Of a stretch of 43,176 bases of DNA, positions 41,588 through 43,176 are shown piece by piece. Source of the DNA: a virus. Where the stretch lies: positions 1 through 43,176 of IMG/VR virus record IMGVR_UViG_3300025778_000028, one strand, 5' to 3'. Both the position numbers and the translations under genes were made by a program. Below the pieces are notes generated by a model. The model did no database searches. It saw only the letters and a list, made by a program, of their open reading frames with translations, and had not been told where the DNA came from. Numbering within the stretch: the first letter of the stretch is position 1; the number at the start of each line of letters is the position of its first letter.

Positions 41588-43176
41588 GTGAAATTCTATA
41601 CAAACGTAAGTAGATTTGGCTCAGACATTCTTTATCGCGGATATGACAATGGGCGTCAGATACGCGAGAAGATTAAATTTAAGCCTACATTGTATCTTCC
41701 TTCTAAGCTTGAGAAAACTCAATGGCACTCGTTGGATGGTACGAATGTGGAGCCAATAGGCTTCGATTCGATGAAAGAAGCAAAATCCTTCGTTGCAAAG
41801 TACGAAGGTATAAGTTCTTTTACAATCTATGGAAATATGAGATGGATTACTCAGTTTATTCAAGATAGATTTCCAGATGAAATTCATTTTGATCGTAATC
41901 TAATTAATGTAGCAGTTCTCGATATCGAAGTCAAATCAAATGATGGTTTCCCTGAGCCAGAGCAAGCACTCCATGAAGTGACTGCGATCACTGTAAACAA
42001 TAATATTGACAATCTATTTCATGTCTGGGGAACGAAACCTTATGATCCTGAAATCTCAGTGTTCAAAGGTAAAGTAGATTATCACCAGTTTAAGACTGAA
42101 TCTGATATGCTCTTGAACTTTATATCATGGTTCTCAAATGGTCCAAATGTTCCTGATATTATCACTGGCTGGAACACTCGTGCATTCGATATTCCATATC
42201 TCTTAAATCGAATCATTCGTATTTTTGGCGAAGAAACTGCAAAGCAACTTTCTCCTTGGTCAAAGATTGAACAAAAAGAAATGGTTGTGAAAGGAAGACC
42301 TCTAAAGATGTGGGATATCACTGGTATCGCGCAGCTTGATTATCTTGATCTGTTTCAAAAATTTACAACTTTGACTTATGGACAACAAGAATCATATAAG
42401 CTTGGGAACATAGCTCATGTCGTTCTTGGTACAACAAAGCTTTCGTATGAAGAGTATGGAAGTCTCTCAAATCTTTATGAACAAGATTTTCAAAAGTATA
42501 TTGACTATAACATCACCGATGTAGAGATCGTTGAGAAGTTAGAAGATAAACTTGGTTTGATTACACTTGTTCTAACTCTATCTTACATGGGTGGAGTAAA
42601 CTATTCTGATGCTCTAGGAACAACTGCAATCTGGGATTCGATCATCTATCGAGATCTCATGAGAAAAAGTGTAGTGATTCCTCCTTCAAAAGATCATGTA
42701 AAAGGAGAATATCCAGGAGGATATGTGAAAGAACCAATGATAGGTCTTCACAACTGGGTGTGTTCATTTGACTTGAATTCATTGTATCCAAATCTCATCA
42801 TTCAGTATAACATGTCTCCAGAAACGATATGTGATGAGGTTGCTTCTGGAGTTTCTCCCGATGTTATACTAAATGGAAAATCTTGGACTCCTGCTCGTGA
42901 AGGAGTAATTACTGCAGTAAATGGCGTACACTTTAGAACTGATAAGATTGGCGTCATACCTCGAATCATTAATGAAATTTACGATAAGCGTGTAATTCTT
43001 AAAAACGCAAAGATCGAAGCTCAGAAGAAGAAAGCTGCACTTCCAAAAAGTGATAAAGTAGAACTTTATAAACTTGAGAGAGATATCTCTCGTTTAGATA
43101 ATCAACAGATTGCAGTAAAGATTCTTTTAAACTCTTTATACGGTGCTTTAGGTAATGCTTACTTTCGATACTTCGA
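41588..43176 (+). CDS. 43: gp43 replicative DNA polymerase, 3' end beyond the window
   Basis: Open from a GTG at 41588 to the window end (529 codons of about 850-900). Upstream the frame closes at TGA (41579-41581), and no ATG is available before the conserved KFYTNVSRFG, so a GTG start is required. The exonuclease motifs are LDIEV (Asp112, Glu114), GWNTRAFDIPYL (Asp201) and YNITDVEIVEKL (Asp311). The polymerase motifs seen are FDLNSLYPNL (motif A, Asp395) and KILLNSLYGA (motif B, Lys511). Motif C with the second metal-binding Asp pair lies past the end. It is a family B polymerase working with gp45. Confidence 0.95.
   Translation, partial: MKFYTNVSRFGSDILYRGYDNGRQIREKIKFKPTLYLPSKLEKTQWHSLDGTNVEPIGFDSMKEAKSFVAKYEGISSFTIYGNMRWITQFIQDRFPDEIHFDRNLINVAVLDIEVKSNDGFPEPEQALHEVTAITVNNNIDNLFHVWGTKPYDPEISVFKGKVDYHQFKTESDMLLNFISWFSNGPNVPDIITGWNTRAFDIPYLLNRIIRIFGEETAKQLSPWSKIEQKEMVVKGRPLKMWDITGIAQLDYLDLFQKFTTLTYGQQESYKLGNIAHVVLGTTKLSYEEYGSLSNLYEQDFQKYIDYNITDVEIVEKLEDKLGLITLVLTLSYMGGVNYSDALGTTAIWDSIIYRDLMRKSVVIPPSKDHVKGEYPGGYVKEPMIGLHNWVCSFDLNSLYPNLIIQYNMSPETICDEVASGVSPDVILNGKSWTPAREGVITAVNGVHFRTDKIGVIPRIINEIYDKRVILKNAKIEAQKKKAALPKSDKVELYKLERDISRLDNQQIAVKILLNSLYGALGNAYFRYF

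Noticed and set aside
1-43176. tRNA genes, insertion sequences, integrase or origin
   Set aside because: No cloverleaf, transposase, integrase or terminal inverted repeat was recognised by eye; the intergenic gaps are too short for most of these.

Overview
The window is a contiguous piece of a T4-like (Straboviridae/Kyanoviridae-type) myovirus genome. Every convincing gene is on the + strand. The gene order 13-14-15-16-17-18-19-20-67-21-22-23, then uvsY-uvsW-55-47-46, then 45-44-62-regA-43 is the conserved T4 core. The extra hsp20, CobS-like ATPase, Sm-like proteins and collagen-like fibre proteins resemble the marine and freshwater 'exo-T-even' phages of cyanobacteria and SAR11-like bacteria. 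No photosynthesis genes, tRNAs, integrase, insertion sequences or CRISPR arrays were seen, so the host cannot be fixed from this window.

Layout. 1-12364: fibre and adhesin region. It holds the 3' end of one collagen-like gene, a small virion protein, two polyglycine-rich adhesin-like proteins, a pair of paralogous short proteins with collagen tags, a fibre with a self-cleaving S74 chaperone, a zinc-ribbon protein, a two-helix membrane protein and another collagen fibre. 12393-16870: neck and tail completion (gp13, gp14, a collagen-containing protein, gp15) and small terminase gp16. 16848-26443: packaging motor, tail sheath and tube, portal, prohead core, protease, scaffold and major capsid protein, ending in a strong terminator. 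26516-29643: a tube-like protein, then recombination genes uvsY and uvsW. 29833-33217: late sigma gp55 and the gp47/gp46 nuclease, with start/stop overlaps. 33286-37433: an accessory early module: a metallopeptidase-like/VWA protein, a MoxR/CobS-type AAA ATPase, a small HTH-like protein and a dATP/dGTP diphosphohydrolase-like protein. 37446-43176: replisome (gp45 clamp, DsbA-like protein, gp44/gp62 loader, RegA, gp43 cut by the window end), interrupted by late-promoter genes for a 100-residue protein, Hsp20 and an Sm-like protein.

Regulation. Late genes are preceded by T4-type boxes (TATAAATA or AATAAATA), which gp55 with gp45 would be expected to use. Early or middle genes are preceded by a second promoter family, T(T/G)TAC(A/T) then 16-17 nt then TAnnAT/T, often with an extended -10 TGn. 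Both kinds frequently lie so close to the start codon that the mRNA should be leaderless or nearly so.

The most interesting candidate system is the VWA/HEVGH protein plus AAA ATPase pair, whose two upstream regions share inverted and direct repeats. No gap between genes exceeds about 190 nt. All functional calls come from reading the sequence; no database search was run.
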